Shown here piece after piece: positions 47,698 to 58,500 of a DNA stretch of 64,000 nt. Location: the NCBI RefSeq assembly GCF_001640805.2, contig NC_066844.1:14012543-14076542 (forward strand), given 5' to 3'. The notes beneath the pieces were generated by a model. That model did no database searches and was not told where the DNA came from. It saw only the letters and a list, made by a program, of their open reading frames with translations. The stretch comes from Lates calcarifer. Its lineage: Eukaryota; Chordata; Actinopteri; Centropomidae. The position numbers and the translations under genes were made by a program. Positions within the stretch are counted from its first letter, which is position 1; the number at the start of each line of letters is the position of its first letter.

Positions 47698-50600
47698 GTA
47701 AGTTTTCCAGAAGCTCTTTTCTTTGCATGCTACTTAGTTCATTATACATGAAAAGTTTGTATGTAAGTGTTTAATTCTAGAAAGTGCTCTATTACTCTGT
47801 AATGCTACATTTGTCAGATGTGCAAAGGTTAGCACTCTGTTAGAGGTAGTGTATTGCCGAATATGCATCAACATTATCAGGGAAATTGCCAAAATAGGTA
47901 ATTGGACAAAATAGGCGTTTGTCAAGATCGAAATGTAAACAAGCTTAGGTAACTAACAGGCCAAAAATGGCAGAGTTTCACCCTCTTTACGTTATCAGTG
48001 GTGGTAAAGAAAAAGAGGGTGAACTAAATTCATCAAGGGTATAACTACAAATACCCTTAAAAAATCAATTCTGTCAGGCAGCTAACATGCTATGTTAGCC
48101 TTTAAATGTGCTATATGTAAGTTTTTGCTATCACTATATAAGCAAGGTTAGCATTAACACCTGTTCAGTAGAGGACCAGAAGAAATGCTGCAGGTTCAGC
48201 ATCATACTTCTTTCTTGTGTTAGCCAAGAGCAGTTCAGAGGGGTGGAAAGCAAACACAATTTTAAATTGTTGTTTTGCTTCTAATTCTATAATTTTTATC
48301 TTCTACTTAAGTTAGCATGTTAACCAGCTAGTAATACCAATTTGTAGGGATGGAACAATATCAAAATCTCACGATACGGTAATACCTCGGTAACAGGTCC
48401 ACAATAAGTATTTATTAAAAAGATCTGTTTATTGAACAAGGCATTAATTTTAGAGTGCCAACAGTCAATTGGATAATAAAGTGCAAAAAACAGTCAGTTG
48501 CACTAACGTGTCAATAGGGTTACATCCCCACCACTTCGGGAATATAAATAACTGTAGCATCCTGCTCTGCCCTCAGTCAAACATGCGAGAATGAAGAAGT
48601 AGCCCAGAGGGCGTAATCTAACCTCTTGTCTTGTAAACAGAACATTAGTTGAAGCTCTTGGCAAGTGATCTATGTAGCGATTGCAAAACCTTACATATAA
48701 CACAATTTATCAGTGAGTAAATTAACTTCTCAACTAATGGACTTCCGGACTTTGTTATTGTGTTTATCCTCCACTATATCTATGTTGACATTGACTACAC
48801 AGACGTTTTTTTGTTTTTGTCAGCTCCACAGTTCCAAAATGGGTGCATCATGCAGTTGAACCTGTTGTGATGGCCTTGGAAAAGTATGTCCCTCAGCCTT
48901 ACGCGGGAGAGATCCGCGGCATGGCCTCATACATGGGAGGAAGCCTTTCAGACGTCATCATTCTCAACTTCGCCTATGAAATAACTGCGTATGTATTAAA
49001 CCCTACTTACGCATTGATAGTTGAAACACAAGTACCGTGCAGAGGCACAGAATGTCAAACACGTATGCAGGATTAAGTGAGAGGCCACTCATGCATGCAA
49101 ACAACCTCTATGCGTTCCTAGATTTTGCACTAGCATCGTAGCTCAGGACAAAAATGGCCACGTGTACCACGGCAGGAATCTTGATTATCCACATCCTGTT
49201 CTGAGGAATCTGACTGTCAACATAATTTTCCTCAAAAATGGAGAGGTATGGTATATTTTCCAAACATTAAAAAACTCAATAGCAGGCAAATGTACCTCCT
49301 CAAACTATACCTAGAAAAATAGCTAAGAATACTTATGCAGAATCACATATCAGTCTATAAAGTTTAGCATGTGCACAATGTTCTTGCATGATGATCTGAT
49401 GTCCAGGGTACAATATGATTATTTTTTTCACAAATCCCCATTCAGGTAGCGTACCGTGGAACGTCTTTTGCTGGCTATGTTGGACTGTGGACAGGACAGA
49501 GTCCCAACAAGTTTACTGTCTCTGGTGACCAACGTGGTAAGAATGGACTCTCAGTAGCCATGTTTGTCCAGAAAGGCTATAATAGTAACATTTTGTTGTA
49601 GTTTTCTTCTTTTTTTTCATTTACATTTTTTTGTTCATGATCATTAGGCAAGGAACACTGGTGGGACTGGTGGAAGAACGTGGTGTCAGCTTTTCCTCTT
49701 TCAGAGGTCCCCAGTCAGCTGGCTGGTGAGGGAGGTGAGTATGTTATGTAAACTAGTATAATGAGGGCCCTTACTGTATAAGGAAATTAAACTAATCATG
49801 TGTAACCTATGCAGACACTGGAGGAAGCACAAGACTTTCAGGACGCAGTGATTCGTCTTTCTAAAATCCCCATCATCACTGGGGTGTATTACATTGTGGG
49901 TGGTGTGCGAGCAGGGGAAGGGGCTGTCATCACCAGAGACCGAGTGGGTCCCGCTGATATCTGGCCACTGGATCCTGTGAATGGAGGGTAGGCAAAATAA
50001 AGGATTCGAGTAGAATCTGGTACTTCAAAGTGTGTGTTGAGCATAATTACACAACTGGATCCAAACAGAAAGCTGCATGTTCCTGTTTTAGATGGTACAG
50101 AGTGGAGACAAACTTTGACCACTGGCTTCCTCCACCATCCTGGGATCATCGAAGGTGAGTCATCTCATATGATGAATGCATCCAAAATATTCTTGTTATT
50201 CCCATTAATTACACTGTTGTTGTATGTTCATTTCTCAGAGAAGCAGCCAACAAAGCGCTAAATGCTACTGGCCAAGATAACATAAACATGGATACGCTTT
50301 ATCAGGCAAGTGTAGACCAAAGTACACCGCAGATATTGGCAGAAATGCTGCAGTGAACATTTTGAAAGTCAGAGACAATGTATGGATTTTTAACTGGAGT
50401 GTTGTCCTCCAGGTTTTGTCACTGATTCCAGTGTGCAATGGGTAAGTTATTTGTACAGCTATTCTCTCATTTGTTGCTTAAGGTATCGCATGACTGTTCA
50501 TGTTGCTGAGATGGGGCAGTTGTGTGCATAGCAGTTTCAGTTCCCTTTGCCCACACCTCAGCAAGAATGTCAATAGGCCTTTGTTTGACACCTTACTCCC

Positions 50601-51016
50601 AGCACTTAGCAAGTAACATATAGAACAGCTATGGCTGAGTTTAAGTCAGGGTGTTTAAAATTGTGAGTGTATCCTACACAGTCTTTAAAAAACATTCACA
50701 CAACTTGTTTTATTGAAGTTTGTGGATTGCCTCACATTTGATAGTATTTAATATCTCCTATCTTGCTATCCCCCAGAATTACTGTTTACACAACAACAAT
50801 GAGTGCAGCAGCTCCTGAGAGGTATAATACACTTGTCAGGCCACAGGTAATTACATTATGTCTTAAATGTATTTGCTTGCACTCTCAATTTCTTTCCTAA
50901 TCATTTTGTCTTAGAATAATAAGCAATGGAATGGTGAGACGCCTCTGAAAAGTATGACTGTCTCCCTCATCCTTTCTAATCTCTTTGAAGGGCTGCCTGA
51001 GGACGGACTGAACTGA
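47522..51016 (+). CDS. naaa: N-acylethanolamine-hydrolysing acid amidase, eleven exons, frame broken in exon 5
   Basis: A lysosomal N-terminal-nucleophile amidase that degrades palmitoylethanolamide and related lipids. It self-cleaves to expose a catalytic Cys. Exons: 47522-47697, 48824-48988, 49122-49245, 49446-49536, 49648-49734, 49815-49987, 50092-50154, 50239-50305, 50413-50441, 50777-50846 and 50915-51016. [19 protein letters not shown] is a signal peptide. The nucleophile is Cys116 in [10 protein letters not shown], with the HGRNLDYP Arg and Asp at the human spacing and VETNFDHW carrying the catalytic Asn. Sequons NIS, NLT and NAT are present. Exon 5 has one nucleotide too many: its start and end match the family in different frames, and straight translation stops at 49862-49864. 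Intron 8 is GC-AG. ASAH1 was considered, but SPVSWLVRE and [10 protein letters not shown] fit NAAA. Length would be about 381 aa if the extra base is an error. Confidence 0.9.
47698..48823 (+). other. naaa intron 1 with probable dispersed repeats
   Basis: About 48105-48330 (begins near CTATATGTAAGTTTTTGC) and 48345-48715 (begins TAGGGATGGAACAATATC, with ACGATACGGTAATACC) resemble non-autonomous repeats widespread in percomorph fish introns. The family was not identified. Confidence 0.4.
48824..48988 (+). CDS. naaa: naaa exon 2
   Basis: Completes D and reads [39 protein letters not shown] and [10 protein letters not shown]. The PQPxAGEIRG motif is typical of the acid ceramidase/NAAA family. 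Phase 2 exit. Confidence 0.95.
49122..49245 (+). CDS. naaa: naaa exon 3 (catalytic Cys)
   Basis: After CCTAG it reads (A)[20 protein letters not shown] then [19 protein letters not shown]. The TGC at 49126-49128 is the autocleavage site and nucleophile. Arg and Asp of HGRNLD are 16 and 19 residues later, as in human. Confidence 0.96.
49446..49536 (+). CDS. naaa: naaa exon 4
   Basis: [20 protein letters not shown] then [10 protein letters not shown]. [16 protein letters not shown] is strongly conserved. Phase 1 exit. Confidence 0.96.
49648..49734 (+). CDS. naaa: naaa exon 5 with an extra nucleotide
   Basis: The incoming frame reads [15 protein letters not shown] (human-like WWWEN). The outgoing frame, one base later, reads SPVSWLVRE into exon 6. 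The exon is 87 bases where phase requires 86. The extra base lies between about 49692 and 49710, which includes a TTTT and a CCCC run. Confidence 0.88.
49815..49987 (+). CDS. naaa: naaa exon 6
   Basis: [40 protein letters not shown] and [13 protein letters not shown]. Phase 0 in, phase 2 out (GG|GTAGGC). Confidence 0.95.
50092..50154 (+). CDS. naaa: naaa exon 7 (catalytic Asn)
   Basis: [21 protein letters not shown]. The Asn in VETN corresponds to the oxyanion-stabilising Asn of human NAAA. Confidence 0.95.
50239..50305 (+). CDS. naaa: naaa exon 8 (GC donor)
   Basis: [23 protein letters not shown]. Ends CAG|GCAAGT, a GC splice donor with otherwise perfect consensus. KALNATGQ matches the family. 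Confidence 0.92.
50413..50441 (+). CDS. naaa: naaa exon 9 (29-base microexon)
   Basis: VLSLIPVCN plus two bases of Gly, corresponding to ILSVVPVYN in human. Acceptor TCCTCCAG, donor GG|GTAAGT. Confidence 0.9.
50777..50846 (+). CDS. naaa: naaa exon 10
   Basis: [24 protein letters not shown], matching the xTIYTTVMSAGSPDKY segment. Donor CAG|GTAATT. Confidence 0.92.
50915..51016 (+). CDS. naaa: naaa exon 11 (divergent tail, stop)
   Basis: After TTTTGTCTTAG it reads [20 protein letters not shown], ending PEDGLN and TGA at 51014-51016. It is longer than and unlike the short mammalian tail, so the exact end is uncertain. If intron 10 were retained, the frame would stop about 53 bases into it. Confidence 0.6.
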   Translation, partial: NNKQWNGETPLKSMTVSLILSNLFEGLPEDGLN

Positions 51017-53305
51017 CTGCAGCCAACAACGCACTGATTTTTGCTGCATTGCCCTTGTGTATCTGAACCTGTATCTGAACTGTATCTGAGCACAGCATGG
51101 TTAGATACGGATTCACGATCATGTGGAGATTATAGAATTGAGAATAGCAGGGAAATTGGACACCTGCGTTTTTAGGGTGACAATGCTTTTCTGCCTCTAA
51201 TGAATGTAAATGTGATCATTTTGCAAATTATACATCAAGCTTAATACAACTTTGGATACTGAAATGACTGTGATTGTCTGCACTAAACTGAGGACCAATT
51301 TTTGAGTGCATAAATGACACTGAGATTCAGCACCAGTCAAAATGTTTCCCAGATAAAATGGAGTAAACTGAGTCTGCTTCATCCCTTAAATTTATACACC
51401 ACTCTGTTTTATGCCTTTGTGTCGGCGACAGCTGTGGCCGGAGGCATTATGTTTATCTTCATCTCTGTCCCATTCTTGTGAATGTGATATCTCAGTAATG
51501 AATTCCTTCATTTCTTCATTCTGTGCAAATGTTCACTAGACTTTGGTGGTCAGAGGTTAAGCTCATAGTGATTACAAAAAAATATGTTTTTGGCCATAAC
51601 TCAACAACTACAGCTGGACTGGCTGGGAGAGGCATATGACCATGACTGCTTAAATATTAGTAACCAAACTTCACCTCCAACAGTGTGACAAAAGTATATG
51701 AAAGGTGACAGTATTTTTTTATCGTTATTTAAATATGGTGTACTCATCTTATTATTATTGAGAGATCTGAGTACATTCAAATGCAATTTGTTTTTAGTTC
51801 AGAAAAGAATAATGTCCTTATGCAGTCTTTACAGTTATTTAAAAGCATAACTATCATGTTTGTAATTTTTTTATTTATTTATCTTTGCTACCTGTAAGCT
51901 TTTAGTTTCATGGGACATATTTTTCTTTATTATCCAGAAAGCCCTTTAATTAAAATTACAACTGCAAATAGACTATTATTTGTTTGGATAAGTTTGGATG
52001 ATGACTCGATGCCACCTAGCTGACCAGAGATGAGTCTTAATTTATCTATTTATGCAACTTAAAAACAGAGAAGACTTTTGCCAGTTGATCAACCACTCAG
52101 GGTAAAGATCCAACCTAAGGCTCAGGCTTTATACTGAGAGGAAAAGGATGTCATTCTTGTTCTTACAAGCAGGAACATTGAAATAAATGAAGAGCTTCTG
52201 TTTGATTATGTAGTGGTGAGCAAGTCTTTGAGAGGAGAGGGCTTAGACCTCTATTTGGCTCTAGACGCTATGCTACCAGCACCATGTCCTGCATTTTCTG
52301 GAGACATTTTGTCATTGACTGTGGCCTAGTACCAGGAGACAGATGAAGGAAAACTCACAGGAATTCAATACGCAACATAGGTCAGAGGCCAGCCAAAACT
52401 GGATCAACTACTCATCCCCTAACACCAGCAGACATTATGGACATGCTAATTTGACTGGCCACATCAAATTTGCTTTGTATTACACATAACATAGTGGCTG
52501 TGTTTGTGTTGAACATCATCAGTGGTTCTAAATTTTGAGTTTTGATTGATAAACTCACATAGTTGAGAGTTGGGCCATTTCTCCTCCATGTAACGCTGAC
52601 ACACCATGGTTAAAAAAAGAACATGATTTCCTTCATAATCTTCCATTTTTCTGTAAACAAGAAACAGACAAAATACTGCTTCAAGCACAGCACTGATAAT
52701 CCACCATGAACTAAAACAAATTCATAGTGGTCACGTTTCCTTTCATATTTTTCTGATTTGCAATTCCTGCAAACAGGAATTTGGTTGTGAAACCCTCTAA
52801 AGGATAGAAAGCTTATTTTGATACTAAGCTCACAATGTCATCTTTCACCATCACATTACTGTCGCATGTTTTGATTTGCAAGGAGCTGATTAAATTTGCC
52901 AAAGCAAGACAAAGGTCACAGGTCAAAACCAAAATATTTTTAAAAATTCTTCCTCTTTTCCTGTAGCAAATATCAAACCAGTAGAAGAAAGTTACATACC
53001 AAATCAAAGCTCATATTCTGCTGTTTCTATGGAGTATGGACAGTGGCTGATATATACAAGCTATTTATACATGCTAAAACACCACTAACAGTGCTAATGT
53101 TGAAAATGGCAATTGATGAATCTAAATTTCTCTAATATTTAACAAATCCAGACACAAGACCAAAACCAAAAATGAATTGATCAAACAAAATGCATTAAAA
53201 TGAACATCAGTATATTATACCTCTTTTTGGGTGATATGTTCCTTATGCTTTAAAACTCACTGAATTTCTTTTATCAGTCTGCAACAGTGCAGACAGCTTC
53301 CCAAA

Positions 53306-53660
53306 AAGGGTAACTTCCCAGCACTTAATATGTGATTGCTGAAAGTAAATAAAAGTACATAATACAGAGCAGGATGTACAGACTACAAAATAAAATACAC
53401 TTAAAATGAGTTATTACCCTGGTATATTTCCCTGTTTTTATATGATAATAACAGACATTAATGTCATGGGTGACATGTTTGTTTATTGTAGGGATAATGC
53501 ACACTGTACTTTGAGTCAATATACAAATGCTCATTTATTAATCAGAGGCAGCGTAGATTTCCATTTTTGCAGCGCCTAAAATGGGATTGCTGAAAGTGAC
53601 TATAAAATAAACTATAAAACACAGCCTGGAGGTCAGACTGCAAAATAAAACATAGTTGGG
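53306..53660 (+). repeat. Diverged direct repeat pair
   Basis: Two segments share GATTGCTGAAAGT, then ATA/AAA-rich sequence, a CAG...CAGACT core and CAAAATAAAA (about 53325-53396 and 53583-53652). They look like diverged copies in the same orientation. Confidence 0.5.
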
Positions 53661-53693
53661 TGTGGTTGCCCCTTGTCTCAATTACAAAAACAG

Positions 53694-53709
53694 CAGCACC
53701 CTCTGCTGA
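53694..53709 (-). promoter_or_regulatory. CTCF-like motif, minus orientation
   Basis: The minus strand reads TCAGCAGAGGGTGCTG, close to the CTCF core. It lies 2.7 kb past the naaa stop and faces the plus-strand motif at 46530. Confidence 0.4.
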
Positions 53710-53977
53710 TGAAAGACCAGGATAAAAAGCTTAGGCTTAGGCTCCCATGCAAGTGCTAATCTGATGAACCATCCCTGCTTATTTTCCAAGATCAGTGGCA
53801 CTATGGGTTGTGTAGCTGTAAACAACACTGTCGGACGCAGATAGGTCAGAGATACATGCAGCTGCATCTCTCCACCTTAAGCACCATCAACTACCCAGCC
53901 TGTCCTCTTCGACCTAGACTTCCAAGCAAATGATAGAATAGCTGGAGATGAAGAAGGTGTCGTAGCAGCTGGCGTCA

Positions 53978-54016
53978 TTTAGACTGCTGGGTCCACATTC
54001 GACCCAGCAGTCTAAA
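53978..54016. repeat. Perfect 16-bp inverted repeat, 7-base loop
   Basis: The arms TTTAGACTGCTGGGTC (53978-53993) and its exact complement (54001-54016) are separated by CACATTC. Confidence 0.95.
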
Positions 54017-55189
54017 CAGCAGCAGTGTCACCCCAATACATCTCCGTTTCTTCCTTCTCCTAGTAGGCTTAGCACTTGGTCACTGAGCTGTCCACTGTCC
54101 AAGCCTTAGTTCAGTACCGCAGTAAATTATAAAGAGCACAGTTCATTATGCTTGCATAGCACAAGCAGGCCTATCAGGTGCCAGGTTCGTGAGGGGGGTG
54201 AGGGGCTATGTCAGAGAGAGTGGCACCTAGCGCTGAAGTTCCAACCTCACTGTCAACACAAAGAGAATGGAAGCCAAGAGGATTATGCTGTGTGTCCCTG
54301 CCCAGGTACAATGCAATATAACATTTTGGAACTCATGGTGTCTGTGGTGTGTCCCACACTAAGTTCACATGTTCATAGACCCACCCCTGAGCACCTGGGG
54401 TAATTTGACTGGGCCATGGTAGGTAGTTTGTAGTCAGAATTGATCTGCCAAATCAAGCTGCTGGATCTGAGAGCGGGTTGAACAACACCACAGTTGTAGT
54501 TTACTTAAACAGGTGGGCACTAGGTCGCCTATCCTGCAGAGATACTGACAAAGGAAGGTCACTTCATCTGCTCACTGAAGACCCATCATGCGCAGGGGGA
54601 CAATGTGGGAGTGGACAGGATGTTCCAGATGTGCACCCTCGAGGATGAATGGAACATCTCTTGAGATGCGTTGATCCAGCAACAATTGTGTGGCCCTCTG
54701 CTCTGTACTAATTAATAATTACACAATGAAGTTGAGAACATTATTAAGACTTTCACAATTCAAACATCTCAGTGAGTTTTTATTACCTAGTATGTGTGGA
54801 GAAACATCAATGAAAAGTAACAAAAAACTTTTTGAAACATATGGCAGATAAAATCTATTTCAACTTGGTGACTGGGTAAAACTGATAGACCTGTAAAAAA
54901 CTTGATACATGTATGCATAATATGCTGTTTTATTTGAAGACATATTCACCTTATTAATATACAGGTTTAATGGAATTAAAGTAACAAACAAATCGCAGCT
55001 TTTATGTCCTCATTAGGCTATTGTTACAAGAAAATTATTGTAAAAAATGAAATTCTGCTTGGGATATAGGAATGAAAAAACATCCCATAAAGTACTGTAT
55101 TGCAAAGGCTGAAAACCCTGATGGATGACTATTAAGATGTTGGATTTGTTTTGTTCTTTCCATAAACCCTTCAAACATATCATGATTTC

Positions 55190-55377
55190 CTTTAATTAAT
55201 GCTCCGCAGTCACTGTGCGCGCTCCCGTCAGATTTCATGCACTTCTCGCAGGCAGAACCAGCAACACTTGTCAGTAGATCACATGATATGACCAAGCAGC
55301 TAGCTACTTCCTGTGTAGACTGCTAGCCAGTTCACATCCAGACGGCCGCAGCGATTGTGACTGCTGTGTCATCCAAG
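55190..55377 (+). promoter_or_regulatory. arl8b: arl8b promoter/leader region (approximate)
   Basis: A modestly CpG-rich stretch (TGCGCGCTCCCGTC near 55217, GACGGCCGCAGCG near 55341) in an AT-rich spacer, just before the arl8b start codon. No TATA box was seen. The start site is inferred. Confidence 0.45.
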
Positions 55378-55500
55378 ATGCTGGCCCTCATAAACAGGCT
55401 TTTGGACTGGTTCAGGTCCCTCTTCTGGAAAGAGGAGATGGAGCTTACATTAGTGGGACTTCAGTACTCCGGAAAAACCACATTCGTCAATGTGATTGCA
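55378..55500 (+). CDS. arl8b: arl8b exon 1 (start, P-loop)
   Basis: 41 codons from ATG through FVNVIA, donor GCA|GTAAGT. It includes the amphipathic N-terminus and the P-loop. Confidence 0.97.
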
Positions 55501-58500
55501 GTAAGTAGCTAGCAAACAAGCAGAGTCAGTGTGGGCCCCGGCTACTACCTGGAGGAGGTAGTGATCGAAGCTTTCTCTGAATATGTTACAGTTTTATTTA
55601 TAAGTTACTGTTCCTCAAATTCAGGAACATGTCTCTATGTCTGAATAGCTTTGGTTGCGTCACAAATAGCACATATTGCTGCGGTACCAACACTGGTAAC
55701 GATTTCACTCAGTTGTTGTTTTGCTAGCTAAAATGACGAAGTTGTTGGTATGACTGTGTGCTTTCTTATGAAACCGGTCATGTGAACAGACTCGTAGGTG
55801 CTTTGTAATCTCTGCCGGTGTGTCAACACCAGCGATAAGTTGACAACACGGGCTGCAACTACATTTTGTAAACAGCCTGTCTTGTCTACGTCATCTAGCT
55901 GGGTGTTAACAAGCTGGTGAGGCCTGGAGCCATCGTGTGTACAGCCTGTCAACTGTAAATGTGCCATTAGAATCGATTTTAAATATCCGAAAATTAGCTT
56001 TGCTCGGAATAACCTATTGTATGCAAAGCCTATATGGCTGAGCTCAGCATTGCACAACTGTTTATGCTTCCTGTTGACTGCTTCCTGCTACTGCCATGCC
56101 CCTCTGTTGGATTTATGGCACGTTGTCAGCCCTGTTTAATGTTAGAACTTGTAATAGTTTTTGATACTTGCAGTCTTTGTCTAGCTTGTTCAGCCTACCA
56201 CAGTTTTGCTTGGGTAAGAGCTGTATTAAGTAGTCCAGTCTTGTTTATGTCTGTGTTTCTAGGTGATAGGCCACACTCTACAAGATGAAGTCAAGTTTCA
56301 AGGCCACAGTATAGTTGCCCCCTCCCTCCCATTCGTAACAATAAATGGAATTTTCCTCCATCTCTGTTGTGGTCATGTCAGGTGATCAGCAATTAGGTTT
56401 GAACAAAGCTGCCTTTTCCTTCACACAGACATTGCAAGGCTGTTCTACTAGACACAGGCTGTGTATAAGCCGCACAGCCAAAGCTATTAAAGTTATGTAG
56501 CATAATTGAATTTTTTCAAATATTTGATCATGTTATTTATTAGTGAGACTAGGTAGTGTCTATCTAAACAGTATGGCTCCATAGTTGGGTGACACAACTT
56601 AGGATAAAAACATGTTTTGTATGGCACTTTGAGCCTCTGGAATGTTTGTGGCTGGTTGTAAAAAGCTTAATTGAAGGATGATGCATGCTGATGCATAGAT
56701 GGCATCATCACAATATGATTTATGGAGTGAAAGGGCAAGTTTTCAAATTCAGCTACAGGCTTAGAGTAGCTAATATCACCCCCACAATGAAATCATTTCC
56801 TAATTTAATGTTAGCCCTATGCACAGAAATGATTCACATCCTCTAGGCTTTTCATGTGACTACTGAATCTCCTGAAACTACACTTACATGTTGACAGATT
56901 TTTATTTGGTTATGCTGATGCAGACAATAGCTGAAACAATCTGTTAGTCACTTAAACAATTAGTCATCTCAGCAGTTAATATATCACTTGTGTCTCTTTT
57001 AATAACGTAGCATGCAATGTTAACCAATATGCCACCCTCTGTCCTTGTATTTATCTCATACAGTCGGGCCAGTTCAGTGAAGACATGATACCCACAGTCG
57101 GTTTCAACATGCGGAAGGTCACCAAAGGCAATGTGACAATAAAGGTAGGCTAACAAGCAAAAAGTGTCCGGCTTGATGCCTTCACTGCTCAACTAAAATC
57201 AATTTTATACTGGATCAGTGCCAGCCTAGAGCTGTATACTCTGATCTTGGGAGCAGTAATGGTGCAACAATTAGGTTTGTAAAGGGAACAAAATGTTACA
57301 CAGGCACTTTTTTTTGGACTGTATTGTTGATTTTGTTCTTTTTTGTTCTAGATATGGGACATAGGTGGACAGCCCCGCTTCAGAAGCATGTGGGAGCGCT
57401 ACTGTAGAGGAGTCAATGCAATTGTGTAAGTATGTGGATGCTGTAGAATACAGTACATGACCTTTGAGGCTGGAAATGTGGAAAAAATGAACAGGAATAA
57501 CACATATATGTGTAATAAAATGCGTATTCATCCGGTTTACGTTTGGCTTGGTTTCTAGCATTACAATTTATTATCTCTCATAATAGTTTCAATACATAGT
57601 TATCTTAGATATTATGTTTTACATTAAATATTTGAACAAAGTGTTTGTGAAAGGTGTTTTATTTTGGCTTGGTAAAAATGGATGTTTCAGTGCTACCATA
57701 TTTTAAGTCGCATTGTCTTTTTTCCCTTTGCAGTTACATGGTGGATGCAGCAGATCGAGAGAAGATAGAAGCTTCCAGAAATGAATTGCACAACCTTTTA
57801 GACAAACCACAACTACAGGGAATTCCTGTAAGAGGCCGCTTGTATTTTTTTGGACCAAAAAAAAAAAAAAAAATCATTATGGTTCAGGCTCACCTTGGTT
57901 TATCACATTGATTTCTTTTGGTCTGCTGATTGATTAGACTCATAATTAGTAATCACTGCAACTAATGGCTTGCAGTGACTCAGGCTTAATGATGCCACAC
58001 TCAGTGGTTTTTTGAACCCAAGCCAGGATTTTTTAAATGAGTTTTCAATATCTTAGCTGACAGGATAATTGACTTGACATGGTTTGATGTGCTGAATCGA
58101 TAAGCTTCCAGCTGCTGTGACTTGACACCACACATAGGCAGTTTATTCTGTCTGTAAGGATTCTGTGAAGAGTGGAGTGTGTGGTTGAGAGAAATCCTTT
58201 AGATTGTCTGATCACACTGTATTATTACAGTGATATATTGCTGTGCTGGATATTGATCAGCTCTTTTTCTCATTTTCCAGGTTCTAGTACTGGGTAACAA
58301 ACGAGACTTACCCGGCGCACTTGATGAGAAGCAGCTGATTGAAAAAATGTGAGGCACTTCAAATACTGTATTTTATACTTACATCACACATCAATCTTGA
58401 GGTAACGGTTCCCTGTAATAACAAAGTGCAGGCTGTCATTAGCAGCATATTATTGCACATGGGTTTGGAATGGCATATCCAGCAATCTCATGAAATATCC

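Larger units (their letters stand above)
51017..55377. other. naaa 3' UTR and naaa-arl8b spacer
   Basis: The first canonical-type poly-A signals are ATTAAA at 51949 and AATAAA at 52182. Further on are a diverged repeat pair (53306-53400 and 53569-53660), a CTCF-like motif on the minus strand (53694-53709), a perfect hairpin (53978-54016) and, near the end, the arl8b promoter. No further gene was recognised. Confidence 0.55.

Noticed and set aside
52464..52688. Minus-strand frame with a protein-like middle section (MVCQRYMEEKWPNSQLCEF)
   Set aside because: No family recognised, no splice partners found nearby, and the frame ends in low-information sequence. Not strong enough to list.
54152..54700. 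GC-richer stretch with short open frames after the hairpin
   Set aside because: Read on both strands without finding a transposon or gene motif. Composition alone is not evidence.
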